Shown in pieces: positions 28,301 to 38,012 of a stretch of DNA of 64,000 nt (positions within the stretch are counted from its first letter, which is position 1; each line of letters begins with the position of its first letter). The position numbers and the translations under genes are program-made. Under the pieces are notes generated by a model, which was not told the DNA's origin, did not search any database, and saw only the letters and a program-made list of their open reading frames with translations. Source of the stretch: Apteryx mantelli (taxonomy: Eukaryota; Chordata; Aves; Apterygiformes; Apterygidae); contig NC_089982.1 in assembly GCF_036417845.1 (NCBI RefSeq), positions 69,949,684 through 70,013,683 of the forward strand. The letters run 5' to 3'.

Positions 28301-31300
28301 AGCCAAATCTTTTCCATAAATCAAAGAACTTAATTACAAGCTGAATAATTTCAGTCACTTCTCCTAAAAATGTCACTAGCCTGACGGATCTATTTCTTCA
28401 AAAAATTACTTTCAATTCTCAGTTAACCCAACCCTTTATAATGAAATCCTTGTTTTGGGCAAGATCAAAGTCAGACTCACAAGTCCATAACTATAAAAAT
28501 TCTTCCTTTGAACCTCTTAAAATATTGGCACATTTCCAGAGGCTGTAAGTTACTTCCCCATTATCGTTGCTTTTTAAAAGCCAGACAGGCCCTCATCTGT
28601 AGCTTTTGAGTGCAATGCATCTGCTAATTTAAAAACATCCATCATAAGCCACTATTGGAATGTAAGTCACATCATATGATAACATTACACATTCTTTTCC
28701 CCAAACCACAGAATAAATTTTTATTGATCATTTTTGTCAGTCACAGTTTTTCATTTAAATCTATCATTCATTATCTGAGATTAGACTGCTGCCACGGTTA
28801 ATAATCATTTCACTCTTGTTTCTTCAGTTACCTCAAAGTTGCTTCTTTTTGCAACTTTTTGCCTCCCATCAAAATTTCCTGTATTTTCCAATTTCTTGCT
28901 TGTGTTCATTGTCTTCTGCTTCTTTCCCTCTTCATTTTTGCTTTATGTATCTTAATATTGATCATGCCATCTCCTCATAGCTTAGGAACTCACCTGGTCA
29001 AATTCCACCAAATATTAACACAGGAAAAGAAGCCTCAAAGATACTCAATTCCTTCAAGCTCTGTTAGCACAGGTCAGATACGCCCACAGGAGACTGAAAC
29101 ACAAGCTCAGTAACTCTATTCTGATTGATCTACCAATTCTCCAAACAGTACAAGAATAACTGAACAAGCCCTAAGGTGGGCTGCCCAGCAAAAACACATA
29201 GAGGGGAGACAAGGACGACTATGAAACGTGTGAAGAAGACCAGAAGCATTACTAAGAGATAGAGGAGGAAGGGTAGGAAAAGGGCTTTTCAGTATCAAAA
29301 ATTAACAGAGTAGAGAAAATTGTGGTTTGGTAGGGGTAAGCTGGAGCACTGCCTTTATTGCAAACTGTAGAGACAGCACAAGGAGCTCAAAGAAATTACA
29401 CTGTGTTAGTTCTACTTCTCACAGAGACACTTGTTTAGTTGATGAATTTACCCCCCCTCTTGAACTCTAAGATTATGATTTTTGGGATACCTTTGTAAAC
29501 AAAAAGTCAAAGACACTTTACATTTTTTCTTCTTGCTTGATTTAGCACAGTCATTTTCAGCTGGTGAACACACAGCTTAAAAAAAATCCAGAACACAAAG
29601 ACACAAACACCAGGGAGACATCATGCCGTATGCCACAACATCTGTCTTGTAATCACAAGTAATAATTACCCTATAGTTATCCATTTGGATAAAGCTTTTA
29701 ATTTAATAGTCTTATGATATAAAATATTCATCTTTTAGAAATGAAAACTGATCTACATACCTGCTGTCAAGGTTTTTACAGTTCTGAATGAAGTCACTAA
29801 GTGGAGATAATGAAAACATTGCATTTAGTACTGGGATGGCCACTTCAATGCAGTTTTCCACATCCAGTCGATGAAGGAGTTCTAAAACATCCCCCTCAGT
29901 CAATTGTAACCAGGCTTGAAGCAGTTTCTTCTTCATTACCTCCTTAACAGCATCTAAAAATACAGGAGTTTAAACAGTTCAAAATGTTAAAAAGGACAAA
30001 AAATACTAAGTTTTCAACATACTTTCACAAATCACTTGTTTTGTATGTCATTTTTGAAATTAAATTATATAGTTGATTTTATGTTATCTTAAAAAAAAAA
30101 AGTTAAACAAGAACAATCTACAGCGCATTACTTTAAAAGTAAACAGTTGCTTATCTTACAGTAACTGTAAGTAAATGTAGGGCTTCCTGATATTTTTGTC
30201 TGTATGGAATTTATTTGTGGTGTACACATACCTTTTTTGTGTGCAACTGGAATCTTTTGAGCAGTAAACAGCTAACAATCTGTACTCTAAAGTGTCTTCC
30301 AATAGCCCAAAAGAGATCACTTAAAAAGCAAGATTGATCCAGTCATCTTTTAATTCCCTCACTCACTCAGAATCCCAAAGATAAAACTTCAAAATGAGTA
30401 AGAGCAAAGTGAAGAAATTAGCCCAACCAAACATCTTGGAAAAAAACCAAAAACACCCCAAACATAAGAAAATGGCTTTTTTTTCTTTTAATACTTCTCC
30501 ATACAGACTTACTCAAATGGCTAATCAGCTAGTTGTTTTCAAATAAGCACACCCAGATTCCCAGCTACAGAAAACTAAACAAACTCTTTATTCCTGAACT
30601 TGCTCCATTTACCAAATCTAGAGTTATAGCTGCTTGGTACAGGCACTGGCTGAACACTGGCCCATGCATTTTTGAGGCAACACCATTTTTTCCCATTGGG
30701 ACTAGAAAAAAGCCTCCATCAAAAACCATTATAACTACAAACATCACCTTGACCCAGGAAATCCCTGAGCCACAAACTCTTGTTGAGCAAGGAAATATTC
30801 TAGGGAAGCATTTCTATATACTTGCTCTGTTTTAGGCATTTAGGCTTTGGGCCATTTCTGGAGGCAGGGTACTAGTATATGGACTTGTAGTCTGATCTGA
30901 CACACAGAATTCTTATGTTTAACTCAACTATCTAATTAGTTTGTGAAATTGCATCAAGGTATTTTACACTTTCTCCTCCCCATTGCCACAATGAAAAAAT
31001 ATTTTCTGAATAACTGGAGTAAGACTTCTCAAGGCAAAAAAGTATTTCTGGAGACATCTAAAATATATATATCATGAAAAAACAGATTTAAGCAGGAAAC
31101 AAAGACTAATAGTTTGGCATAAGAAAAAACAGATGCATGCTGGGGAACAATTTAAGTAGGGTCTTAGGACTTTGTAGAAAACAGTATCAAAGATAAACGG
31201 AAACAGTAAAGTCTGCACACGGTGGCAACATTCATCTTTCCTGTTATACATAACTCAGGACTGTATGTTTAAGAGTTCAAAAAGAGCTGTAAAAAAGGCC

Positions 31301-34300
31301 TTGAAAAGAGTCAAATTAAGGTCCTCCAAATAAGAAAACCTCTTGAAGAAGAGAAAAGGCATGAACTAGTAGTAGAATGAAAGAGACTGAGAACTGCCAG
31401 CTGAAACTACCATTAAATGTACTGTAAAAAACGTAGAACTAGGCAGAATCTGGATTGGTCTTCTAGAAAGGTGAAGATTAATCATAAACCCTTGCTCTGA
31501 AACTTGACATGGAAAATCTCCTAAATTTTTACCGAGTAATCTTGAATGAGCAGGTTCCTCTTCTGTTCATTTGGGAGTTCTTCAGTGAGCAAGTTCAATA
31601 AAGATATGCATATTCAAGGTCAGAGAATTTGTAAAACAGATCACAAATGAGGGAAGCTAGCGGATATATATAGATATACACATAAAAATGCAACTAATCT
31701 GGACATAAACCTCTTTTGCCTAGCAAAGAGTGTATGATACCAATGGTATCAGTGAGGCCACATAACCCAGCAGATATTTTTCCTTGCAATTCTAGGTGTC
31801 AGGAAAAAGAGCAAGTCCTCAATAGATGGGATGCAGAAACATCCTAAAGGAGGGATAGATACCACAGAGGACATATCTGCTCTGGATCAGAAGAGAAGGC
31901 AGTTCTTTATGTCAAACTATATCCTTTTGGTGAGGAAACACAGCAAATACTTTTTCCTAACACATAAAGGATTACAGAACTAGCAGAAGTTGTTTCCCCC
32001 GCCCCACCCAGCTTGGACAGATTTCTAAAACAAAAACTGATTAACTCTAAGACAAAAGAATTATCTGTCAAGATCAAGTGTTGTTATTTTCTGGGGGAGG
32101 AGCAGCAGACAAGAAGTGGGTAGTTAAGTCAAACAGCAAGCTAATACACTGATAAGAGAGTAATAGTAACCCAGAACATCAGCTTCTCAGTGCTGGACTT
32201 GAAAAAACAAAGCCTGACAAACTTCGCTAAATTATTATAGAACAATTCAAGAGTGGGTGGAGAGAAAAAGTGCTACTTAAAACTTATTTTACAGAAGAAT
32301 GACTTTTTTTAAAGTGTAGTTCTAGAAGGCATAAGAGAGCACTCAGCTGATCCTCTCTTGCTTTGCCATCGAGACCATACTAATGTGATTCCCAACTATC
32401 CAGAAAGAAAGGCAGATCAAAACATATACATACATTACACACCTTTAAGAGCTTCAGTTCCCAACGGATACAGTATTTTTGTCGCGTTCAAGTGCTTATA
32501 CACATAGGTTAGATTTCTCACAATTCACAAGCAGTATATTTTAAGCAAGGAAAATACTCAGTCAAATCCAACAGGGCTTAGTGTAGCCCTTCCAAAGTTT
32601 ACAAATAATACAGTAACACTTAGTAAAACTAGCATCTCTTATTGTGAAATTCATGTTTGCTACCGCTGCAAAAATAAGTCATCACCCAAGAAGATTTCTC
32701 TCAGAATGTGCACGGAAAACATTTTCATATAATTTTCAAAATTATATTAGTGTTAGATTTCAATTCTTCAAAATAGTTACCAATTACAAAAAAAAAGTGA
32801 AATGAAGCATCTTTGCTTCAAAATACATAGGATTAAATAATTACACTTTTTCCACTTCTGTGTTAAATGACATTCTTGTTTTCTAATTTTAATAGTATTT
32901 GGCCCTGTTTCAGAGCTCAGTGGCTTTCAAATTTTTTGAAAGTGTCATCCTTTTCCGGTTTATCCACTATCAGGGTGGACTCAAAGCAGCAGACAGAATT
33001 TTTTGTGCTTAAACGTTTCCTAATAACTCATGACTCCCTTTGAGCTCCTGCTGTCACGGGTTCTCCATACATCATCCCCACGACATTAAAAAGTATTATT
33101 TCTTAAACATTTGCTTTATTTAAAAAGATGATCTCTTACCTGATCTGTCATTAAGTCCTTGTTGCAACAACTTTACTCTCTGTGCTATTGACAGAGCCCT
33201 CATGTGAACTTTTTCTGCCAAAACCTTAAAAAAGATTAAAGACAGTAAAATACATTTCTAAAAATTAGAACAATTGATTTTGCAAACTATCTGTGGCTCT
33301 AAATTCTCAGTGTTATCCATACACAGAAACTGTAAGTCAATAAAAGACTAATACCTCTACCGTCAATACTCTACCAGTAAGTTAATAAGCAGATTCTTGT
33401 ACATGAAAAAAAAAAAGTAAAATAAAATAAAGCTAGCAAACTGTCTAGAAATTTGGCTGCTCAGTTTGTTTCCATATCCTGCTGTTGCATGCAACTTTCT
33501 CTCCTTAAAAGTTCCAAGAGCCCTGAATACCAGCAATGAAATCAGTGAAGTACATACTTTCCTTAAAGACCACTAACATAAAGACTCAGTTCAAAAACAA
33601 AAGTTAATCTAAATTAAGAAAGAACAAAAAATGGTTCTCTGTGTACAAAAGACTAAACATATTGTTTGAAGAGCTGATCTTATCCTTCAATTTCTAAGCT
33701 GCTTGCACAAGAAATATACTTGGTACCATTCCTTCTTGCATAGCTATAAATATAAGTAATGCTGATACTTCACAGAATTGGAACGACAACAATACACAAT
33801 ATTTTACATTAGTACTACCGTGATCCTAGTTTTATATAATTCTCTATTAGTCAATAACAGAGAAGAAAGACTGTTTCACAAGCATCACCTAATGTATAGA
33901 CAGAAATTAACAGACTGCATAAATTATCTTTCCTTTTACTTTCTGATCCTGATGACCTAAGTTCTATCACATAAATACTTTCTCTCAAGAGAGTTCTGCA
34001 GCAGAGTTCAGGGGTTTTAACTTGAAAGCTTGCATTAAATGACTCTCATGAAAAAAGAAAAAAATCTGGTAAGGGAAAATAAGTTGTTTTAACCAATCTT
34101 GTCATTTAACCAATGAAAAACGATAAAAGCATTAGGGGTTTTTTTCCTAAGTCAGTTTTTGAAAGTAATATTAAGTGATCCAATTTACCTCATATGCCAG
34201 CTTCCTGACAGCCTCCTTTACATCCATAGTGCGACCTACAATTTTTGACAAAGTCCTTGCTGATGGAGCAATACACGACAGCACTGCACGCCTCACTTCT

Positions 34301-37300
34301 GAATTTGAATCATTTTCAAGCAATGTGTTGTAAACTGAAATTTAAACAGTCATAATAATGTTTTTAAGAGCTTGAAATAGTCACACTATAGAAAAATAGA
34401 AAATATTCAAAAAAAATTCAACAGATATTACTAAAACCTCTGCTTGCATGATGCTCATCCAAATTTAGGGATCAGTTTATGGTCACAACCCCAAGAGCTT
34501 ATGGCAATTACATGCCAAGCTTTGATCTCAAAAGAAATTCAACTGCAGAAATAAGATTTGGAATTGTAAGTAGGATCTTCAGTTCATAAATCTGAAAATT
34601 GCTATTCTAAATCCTACCCATAAACAACCACTTGGTCATTTACTGGACAAAAAAAAGCTTTGCTTCTAAAGGTTGGCTCTTTATGACCTCTCTATTTACT
34701 GGCAATATATCCTCACCACTTTTGAGGGGGATCCTCAAATTTTCCTGTAAATAGAAAATTGCAATCTCCACTAAGCCTACCAAAATATATTTTTCAAAAG
34801 TAGTAAAGCTCTTATATTAATGCATGTTGTTATACTCTTGCCCCTTCTTGAAAAGTAAAAGCAACAACAAAAAGATAACTTAATCAAGAAATACTTGACT
34901 TATCCTTCTTTCTGTGCGACTATCTTAATTCACTGTGACATTTATGTGCTCCTAGGTAAGCAAATTATCAACAAACATTTAGAAAATATAATTTCAAATA
35001 ATGTACTCTAGCAAGAAAACAACCATTTTACTCTTTTCACAAGAGACAGCATGTAAAATTTAGTCAGGGCACAGTTTACATAAGAATAGCTGTGCTGGTA
35101 CAGACCTACAGTCCATTTACCATAGTATTGTTTCCTGACAATGAGAGTGGAGGTTTAATCGACAATCTTATCACACATAACTAAACCCATAAATGGCACA
35201 GAAATCTGGATTTCAGAGGCATTTTCTGTTAAAGGCGCTTATCCATGAGCCACATGACATTTGCAAAGAAACAGAAAGGAGCCAAAATAAAAGCATAGGC
35301 CAACAATGACAATAACGAGTTTGCCTCTGACAGGACAGACAGACATCATTTGAAACACAAAACCAGTTTTTCCATTATCATCTGTACCCCTCCAGACATT
35401 TTTATAAAATTCAAATCCAACTAATAGTATGAAAGGGAGCCTTAGAGAGTAAAAACAGGGCAAGCATGTATCATATCTCCACTCCACCCCCACAATATTT
35501 TCCACCATCCTTCAGCTACATTCAGTTCATGGAATGCCCCGAGTGCAGTATGATTTGTCCATTATACGGTCCCCAAAAGACCGCTCTTCCAAGCAGTTCT
35601 ATCTTCTCCATTTGAACATGTGCAACTTCTGCATCTATAACATCCTCTGTGAAGAAGCTCTGCAGATTGGTTACCTATTGCAGGAGGAATCCCCTCTAAG
35701 ATTTGCCTACTCAATGCTTTAAAAACAATTTTTAAGTAATAAAAGTCAAGAAAACTTGTTCTTAAACAAAAGCAAAAAAAAAAAAAGCAGTACTACTTAC
35801 TATTAACAACAGGACAGTTTTCATCTTTAGGATCTTGAAGTCTTGACAGGGCCAGGACAGCTTGAATTCTCACATTTGAAAATTTATCTTTAAGTCTAAT
35901 CAGCATAGCTTCATTAATTTTATCAAATAAATCATCATCAATCTGGGCATTCTCTGGCATATTTCCCAAAAGCTTGTTAACAAGCTGGCATGCTCGAAAT
36001 CTAACTGCATGGCTGTTTGCATTGTGAGACTTTGGGGGAGGGGGGGGGAAGGAGGAGGAAAAAAAGGAAAAGTCTTCTTACAATCACATTTTTCTCATTT
36101 GCAATATAAGGTCATCAATATGCACATGCAGGGAGTTAACATTCTACACAGTACATGAAATATGTCCTTCTGTATTTCAAAAGCTCTCCCTATTTCCAAG
36201 TTTATTTTTTGATAAGAGTAAGAAAATCACAGACCTGAAAAATTATAGCCCATCAGTTATATCACGGGTTTTCACAAAGAAAAATAAGCAGCATGCTCAC
36301 CACTCAATACAGTCTGCACAGCATTAGCTAACTTACTCCTCTGCCTCCATAAACATTCAAAAAAAGTGTTAGCAATAATGACTAGTGGTATTAGCCTAAA
36401 CAAATATTTTTCCATGTTGAAATACTAGTCTAAGAAAATGTCATTCAACTTGTGTTTTTGTGCTATTGGAATTGTCAGTCTTCTTTATGTGTATGCAATA
36501 AACAGAAAATGAGTAATACATATACAAACTATACTTGTATGAAAGATCTTCCAATAATTTTACTTCTCAAAAAAACAGTATCAATTCATCTCCATAGCAC
36601 TTCCACAGTTTTGCAGTTATAAATGCAACTACAATAAAGCCTTTAATGACACACTTGTGACAGACAAGTAAGAAAATTCCTGTTTTTCCATAAGCCTAAC
36701 TTTAAAACCTAGTTTTTTACTGATAAAATGCTAGCCTTGCCTTGCTTTCATTTTGTAGGTTCTGGTTTCCAAATATCCGTATAAGTGCCAGCAAGTTTTT
36801 CCACTGTGTGAAGTCTTCTCACATTAAAGATGTTATAATAACTATTACTATACCTCAAGCACAAAGCTGAACACATAATCCAGAAGCAAATTATCTTCTT
36901 CTCCTTCCTCGGTACTAACTCCCTTCTCCACTTGATAAAATGAAGTAACAAATTTAGCCACAAAATTGATCACTTGCTCCACTGCTGGTTCCCGTTTGTA
37001 GATTATCATAGCATACTTAAGGAAATGAATGAATTTGTCATGGAAATCTTTCTTATCTTCCAACTGAAAAAAGCATCAGATCACAACAAACGATAACCAC
37101 CAAGTTCATCTTTCCAAAGCAGTACCACAGAAAACTAAAATAAGTAGTTTTATAATTGACAGCTTAAATTTTTAAATTTTTAAAATTTTTAAAGCGCTAA
37201 ACCCGGCAACGAGGGCACACCCACTGCTGGGCACTCTCCCTGAATATTTCACTTTAACTGCCACTGTCGGCGTGCATCGTGAAGGCTGCGCTCCGTGCCG

Positions 37301-37761
37301 GAGCTTACATGCACCTGCGAACGCGTTTTAGCACCACGGCCGACACCCCCAGCCCTCTAGTATCCCACCGGCTCCTCTGGTATCCAAATAAATTCCAGCA
37401 ATATCATTGCTACCTGCTGTGGGTAGCTCTCACAAGGTGTACAACAGTTTGTTTTTTTTTTAAAGTCGCAGGGCTCTCCTGAGGCCCACCAGCTGCAACG
37501 GTTGCTCGAAAGGAGACAAGGCCAAAGAGGCCCCCCCGCCCCGCCCTCCGACGGGGAGGCGGAGCCGCCGCCGGAGCCCTCGCTTCCCCCTCAGCCGGGG
37601 GAGGGGCACCCCTCGTCCCCACCGCTGGCACGCCCCGAGGGCGAGCTCACCTGGTTGTAGGTGCTCTTCAAAGCCGCAACGAGTTTCGCGTGGTTCTGGT
37701 GGGGCCTCTGGGCGAGCTGAAAGGCTTCTTTGATTTGCAGAGGCTTCTTGTCCGCCCCCAT
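4272..37761 (-). CDS. NCAPG: NCAPG, condensin I complex subunit G (CAP-G); complete gene, 21 coding exons
   Basis: This is the non-SMC HEAT-repeat subunit of condensin I. With NCAPH and NCAPD2 it works on the SMC2-SMC4 ATPase to bind DNA and compact mitotic chromosomes. The 21 exons below have GT-AG borders and matching phases, and they join into one frame of 1,036 codons; human CAP-G is about 1,015 residues. Landmarks recognised from the family are [11 protein letters not shown] (exon 2), [17 protein letters not shown] (exon 3), LLHRLDVEN (exon 6), [12 protein letters not shown] (exon 8), [11 protein letters not shown] and [10 protein letters not shown] (exon 15), and [12 protein letters not shown] (exon 16). 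Residues from about 30 to 890 form the HEAT/Cnd3 solenoid, with an acidic linker near 661-695. The last 150 residues are a basic, low-complexity tail with a TP site at 948-949. Introns run from 179 to 3,718 bases. Identity is very secure. The 5' and 3' UTR ends are not fixed. Confidence 0.97.
5271..5349 (-). CDS. NCAPG: NCAPG exon 20 (residues 969-995)
   Basis: The acceptor is tatacttag before GACAGCGA and the donor is GTAAAT. It is 79 nt. It encodes the basic tail [18 protein letters not shown], matching the family's GQRKV segment. Intron 19 (1,520 bases) holds a CR1 3' end. Confidence 0.92.
6405..6692 (+). mobile_element. CR1 LINE 3'-end fragment in NCAPG intron 19
   Basis: Shares the 3' end of the 9.3-12.1 kb copy: GAGCCAGACTCTTCTC, the [11 protein letters not shown]-type segment, GGTGACCCTGCTTGAGCAG, GGTCCCTTCCAACCTCAACC and ATTCTGTGAT. 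It is about 290 bases, with the ORF2 end broken by substitutions and a short indel. It lies antisense to NCAPG. Confidence 0.92.
6870..6956 (-). CDS. NCAPG: NCAPG exon 19 (residues 940-969)
   Basis: The acceptor is tttaacag before AAAATAATG and the donor is GTACAC. It is 87 nt. It encodes [20 protein letters not shown]. Thr948-Pro949 lines up with the Thr-Pro of human CAP-G (YMTPLRG), a reported mitotic phosphosite. Intron 18 is 1,551 bases. Confidence 0.92.
8508..8679 (-). CDS. NCAPG: NCAPG exon 18 (residues 883-940)
   Basis: The acceptor is cttctccag before AAAGTGAAA and the donor is GTAATT. It is 172 nt. It encodes [18 protein letters not shown], which ends the solenoid, then a variable polar tail. 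Intron 17 is the largest (3,718 bases) because of the CR1. Confidence 0.95.
8896..8917. repeat. Poly-A (22) in NCAPG intron 17
   Basis: A run of 22 A residues between exon 18 and the CR1 insertion. It is not attached to a recognisable retrocopy. Confidence 0.9.
9281..10006 (+). pseudogene. CR1 ORF2, endonuclease part, ended by a frameshift
   Basis: The 241-codon frame encodes an APE-type endonuclease that nicks the target DNA. Visible motifs are the early [12 protein letters not shown], the catalytic-Glu motif [25 protein letters not shown] and CSDHDMVEF. The usual GDFN motif reads GDFD here, so a normally invariant Asn is changed. The frame shifts near 9,990-9,996: the ORF2 sequence (LEFRRAKFG) continues in another frame, and the first frame stops at 10,004-10,006. 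The first residues of the domain are lost through 5' truncation. Confidence 0.9.
9996..12056 (+). pseudogene. CR1 ORF2, reverse transcriptase part, open after the frameshift
   Basis: The open frame begins within LEFRRAKFG near 9,996; the first Met is at 10,143, and it runs 637 codons from that Met to the stop at 12,056. Residues counted from that Met are: NYRPVSLTS near 221-229, the palm A motif LDFSKAFD near 292-299, [10 protein letters not shown] at 349-358, and the catalytic FADD near 379-382 (about 11,277-11,288). The carboxyl end has the usual [12 protein letters not shown] and KKRL-type basic segments. There is no internal stop. It lacks its own start signal and is separated from the endonuclease by the frameshift, so an active protein is unlikely from this copy. 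Confidence 0.92.
12398..12559 (-). CDS. NCAPG: NCAPG exon 17 (residues 829-882)
   Basis: The acceptor is ctttatag before GACTTAACA and the donor is GTAGTA after GAG. It is exactly 54 codons. It encodes [16 protein letters not shown] and ends [10 protein letters not shown]. The CR1 insertion in intron 17 ends about 260 bases downstream of this donor in transcript direction. Confidence 0.95.
12988..13162 (-). CDS. NCAPG: NCAPG exon 16 (residues 770-828)
   Basis: The acceptor is cttgaaacag before GTCTAACCAG; a second AG just inside the exon would break the phase. The donor is GTATAT after CAG. It is 175 nt. It encodes [33 protein letters not shown] and [15 protein letters not shown]. Intron 16 is 428 bases. 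Confidence 0.96.
15430..15496. repeat. Poly-A followed by (GAAA)n in NCAPG intron 15
   Basis: Twenty A residues followed by GAAA-type units and further A runs to about 15,495. On the NCAPG strand this is a long T-rich tract. Confidence 0.85.
16075..16256 (-). CDS. NCAPG: NCAPG exon 15 (residues 710-770)
   Basis: The acceptor is ctttttag before TTTTCAGAA and the donor is GTATGG. It is 182 nt. It encodes [31 protein letters not shown] and [16 protein letters not shown], among the most conserved stretches of the family. Intron 15 is 2,912 bases. Confidence 0.97.
16521..16545. repeat. Poly-A (25), poly-U in the NCAPG transcript next to the exon 14 donor
   Basis: Twenty-five A residues on the plus strand. 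In the NCAPG pre-mRNA the run begins 11 bases after the exon 14 / intron 14 junction. Confidence 0.95.
16557..16793 (-). CDS. NCAPG: NCAPG exon 14 (residues 631-709)
   Basis: The acceptor is aaacctag before GTTTTACAA and the donor is GTAAGA after GAG. It is exactly 79 codons. After FGIEPFKT comes an acidic linker containing [11 protein letters not shown], then LLSGFLDSE. In the transcript a run of 25 U residues begins 12 bases into the intron, after GTAAGAAATAC. Intron 14 is 300 bases. Confidence 0.96.
17246..17345 (-). mobile_element. Ancient CR1 3' end in NCAPG intron 13
   Basis: GATCTATTTAGCCCCACATC, CTGTTTTGGCAGTGGCCAAC and the flanking sequence resemble the old CR1 3' terminus (CCATCTAGCCCAGTATCCTG...CAGTGGCCAA). 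The short length leaves some doubt. Confidence 0.5.
18610..18729 (-). CDS. NCAPG: NCAPG exon 13 (residues 591-630)
   Basis: The acceptor is cattttcag before ATACTTCCT and the donor is GTAAAA after CAG. It is exactly 40 codons. It encodes [20 protein letters not shown] and [20 protein letters not shown]. Intron 12 (2,266 bases) holds an ancient CR1. Confidence 0.96.
19545..20215 (-). mobile_element. Ancient CR1 (amniote-wide L3-like type) in NCAPG intron 12
   Basis: Landmarks of the old CR1 3' half, read on the plus strand, are CTGAGTCAGATCATCTAGCC, CCAGTATCCTGTTATC, ATCTCTGTCATATCCTGAAG, TTGCTGCCCTTCTCTAAACT and ATTCAGATGTGGGCGTGCCA. These are reverse complements of the RT carboxyl end and 3' UTR. 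It is heavily mutated, with no open frame left. Confidence 0.82.
20996..21106 (-). CDS. NCAPG: NCAPG exon 12 (residues 554-590)
   Basis: The acceptor is cattcaag before AATGATCCT and the donor is GTATGT after CTG. It is exactly 37 codons. It encodes [19 protein letters not shown] and TMNEIIESL, the start of the Cnd3-type region. Confidence 0.95.
21543..21722 (-). CDS. NCAPG: NCAPG exon 11 (residues 494-553)
   Basis: The acceptor is atattttag before CTGGCTGAA. It is exactly 60 codons. It encodes a long charged helix with [19 protein letters not shown], close to the family's [19 protein letters not shown]. The donor is weak: GTCTCT after AAG. Intron 10 is only 179 bases and intron 11 is 436 bases. 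Confidence 0.95.
21902..21991 (-). CDS. NCAPG: NCAPG exon 10 (residues 464-493)
   Basis: The acceptor is aacaatag before ATTGCAGAA and the donor is GTGAGC. It is exactly 30 codons. It encodes [13 protein letters not shown] and ends AEIRKRQLK, just before the charged helical insert of exon 11. Intron 9 is 1,425 bases. Confidence 0.95.
23417..23540 (-). CDS. NCAPG: NCAPG exon 9 (residues 422-463)
   Basis: The acceptor is aatgaag before GAAGCATCTG and the donor is GTAAGT. It is 124 nt. It encodes [12 protein letters not shown] and [18 protein letters not shown], matching the family's LAVLQEILILP and LVERLLHIIIDD segments. It ends in phase 0. Confidence 0.95.
24562..24702 (-). CDS. NCAPG: NCAPG exon 8 (residues 375-422)
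   Basis: The acceptor is ggattcag before TTACCTTCA and the donor is GTAAAC. It is 141 nt. It encodes [20 protein letters not shown] and [13 protein letters not shown]. Intron 7 is 2,810 bases and holds a TA-rich microsatellite near 25.05-25.14 kb. Intron 8 is 1,021 bases. Confidence 0.96.
25050..25140. repeat. Imperfect (TA)n / TATATACA microsatellite in NCAPG intron 7
   Basis: About 90 bases of TATATA units broken by CA and GA steps. The 81-residue ORF here, rich in Tyr, Ile and His, is a product of the repeat. Confidence 0.9.
27513..27662 (-). CDS. NCAPG: NCAPG exon 7 (residues 325-375)
   Basis: The acceptor is ggttaag before GAAACTGATT and the donor is GTATAT. It is 150 nt and enters and leaves in the same phase. 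It encodes [20 protein letters not shown] and [12 protein letters not shown]. The (TATA)n tract near 27,678-27,690 lies just upstream, in intron 6. Confidence 0.95.
29761..29953 (-). CDS. NCAPG: NCAPG exon 6 (residues 261-325)
   Basis: The acceptor is gtatttttag before ATGCTGTTA and the donor is GTATGT. It is 193 nt. It encodes [36 protein letters not shown] and the segment up to NLDS. The final AG joins a G in exon 7 to make Arg. Intron 6 is 2,098 bases with only A/T-rich sequence. Confidence 0.96.
30815..30920 (+). mobile_element. Ancient CR1 3' end in NCAPG intron 5
   Basis: TTAGGCTTTGGGCCATTTCT, GAGGCAGGGTACTAG, GTCTGATCTGACACACAGAA and TTCTTATGTT follow the old CR1 3' terminus (GG..CTGG.CTAGATGG.CC...GTCTGACCCAG...TTCTTATGTT). 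The fragment is short and decayed. Confidence 0.65.
33140..33224 (-). CDS. NCAPG: NCAPG exon 5 (residues 233-261)
   Basis: The acceptor is ttttttaag before GTTTTGGCA and the donor is GTAAGA. It is 85 nt. It encodes [20 protein letters not shown] and ends in the conserved GLNDRS. Intron 5 is 3,186 bases and holds an ancient CR1 3' end near 30.9 kb. Confidence 0.95.
34189..34334 (-). CDS. NCAPG: NCAPG exon 4 (residues 184-232)
   Basis: The acceptor is aaatttcag before TTTACAAC and the donor is GTAAAT after GAG. It is 146 nt and completes the codon split by intron 3. It encodes [20 protein letters not shown] and [11 protein letters not shown], a typical HEAT helix pair. Intron 4 is 964 bases with nothing recognisable. 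Confidence 0.96.
35079..35165 (-). mobile_element. Ancient CR1 3' end in NCAPG intron 3
   Basis: ACATAAGAATAGCTGTGCTG, GTACAGACCTACAGTCCATT and GTTTCCTGACAATGAGAGTG are the same old CR1 terminus as at 30.8 kb, in the opposite direction. Confidence 0.6.
35801..36029 (-). CDS. NCAPG: NCAPG exon 3 (residues 108-184)
   Basis: The acceptor is a C-rich tract ending in caaag before TCTCACAAT, and the donor is GTAAGT. It is 229 nt and ends one base into a codon. It encodes a HEAT segment with [10 protein letters not shown] and [17 protein letters not shown]. Intron 3 is 1,466 bases and holds an ancient CR1 3' end near 35.1 kb. Confidence 0.96.
36854..37063 (-). CDS. NCAPG: NCAPG exon 2 (residues 38-107)
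   Basis: The acceptor is ttttcag before TTGGAAGAT and the donor is GTATAG after GAG. It is exactly 70 codons and in phase 0. It encodes [20 protein letters not shown], an early HEAT segment, then an acidic stretch with GEEDN. Intron 2 is 824 bases. Confidence 0.96.
37651..37761 (-). CDS. NCAPG: NCAPG exon 1 (residues 1-37)
   Basis: The ATG is at 37761-37759 and the donor after CAG is GTGAGC (AC at 37649-37650). The product begins [18 protein letters not shown], which matches the conserved CAP-G amino terminus (IKEAF.LAQ.PHQN.AKLV.AL), so the start is well supported. The exon ends in phase 0 with TYNQ and sits inside a CpG island. Intron 1 is 587 bases. Confidence 0.95.
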
Positions 37762-38012
37762 GGCGGCCACTCGGCAGCCCTGCCCTCAGCGCCCGGCGAA
37801 GGGGCAGAGCCGCTGTTCCCACCCAAAGCCCTACAGCGACCGGGCCGCTCCTCGGAGAACGGCGGGGATGGCACCCACTGCAAGCGGAGCGAGGCTCCTG
37901 CGCGAGCTGCGGGGCCGTCGCCGGAGAACGACGCCGCCTCCCCCCGGCCCGGCCCAACTGCCGCCGCCGCCGCGCGGGACCCAGCAACGGCCGCGGCTCC
38001 CGCGCCCCCAGC

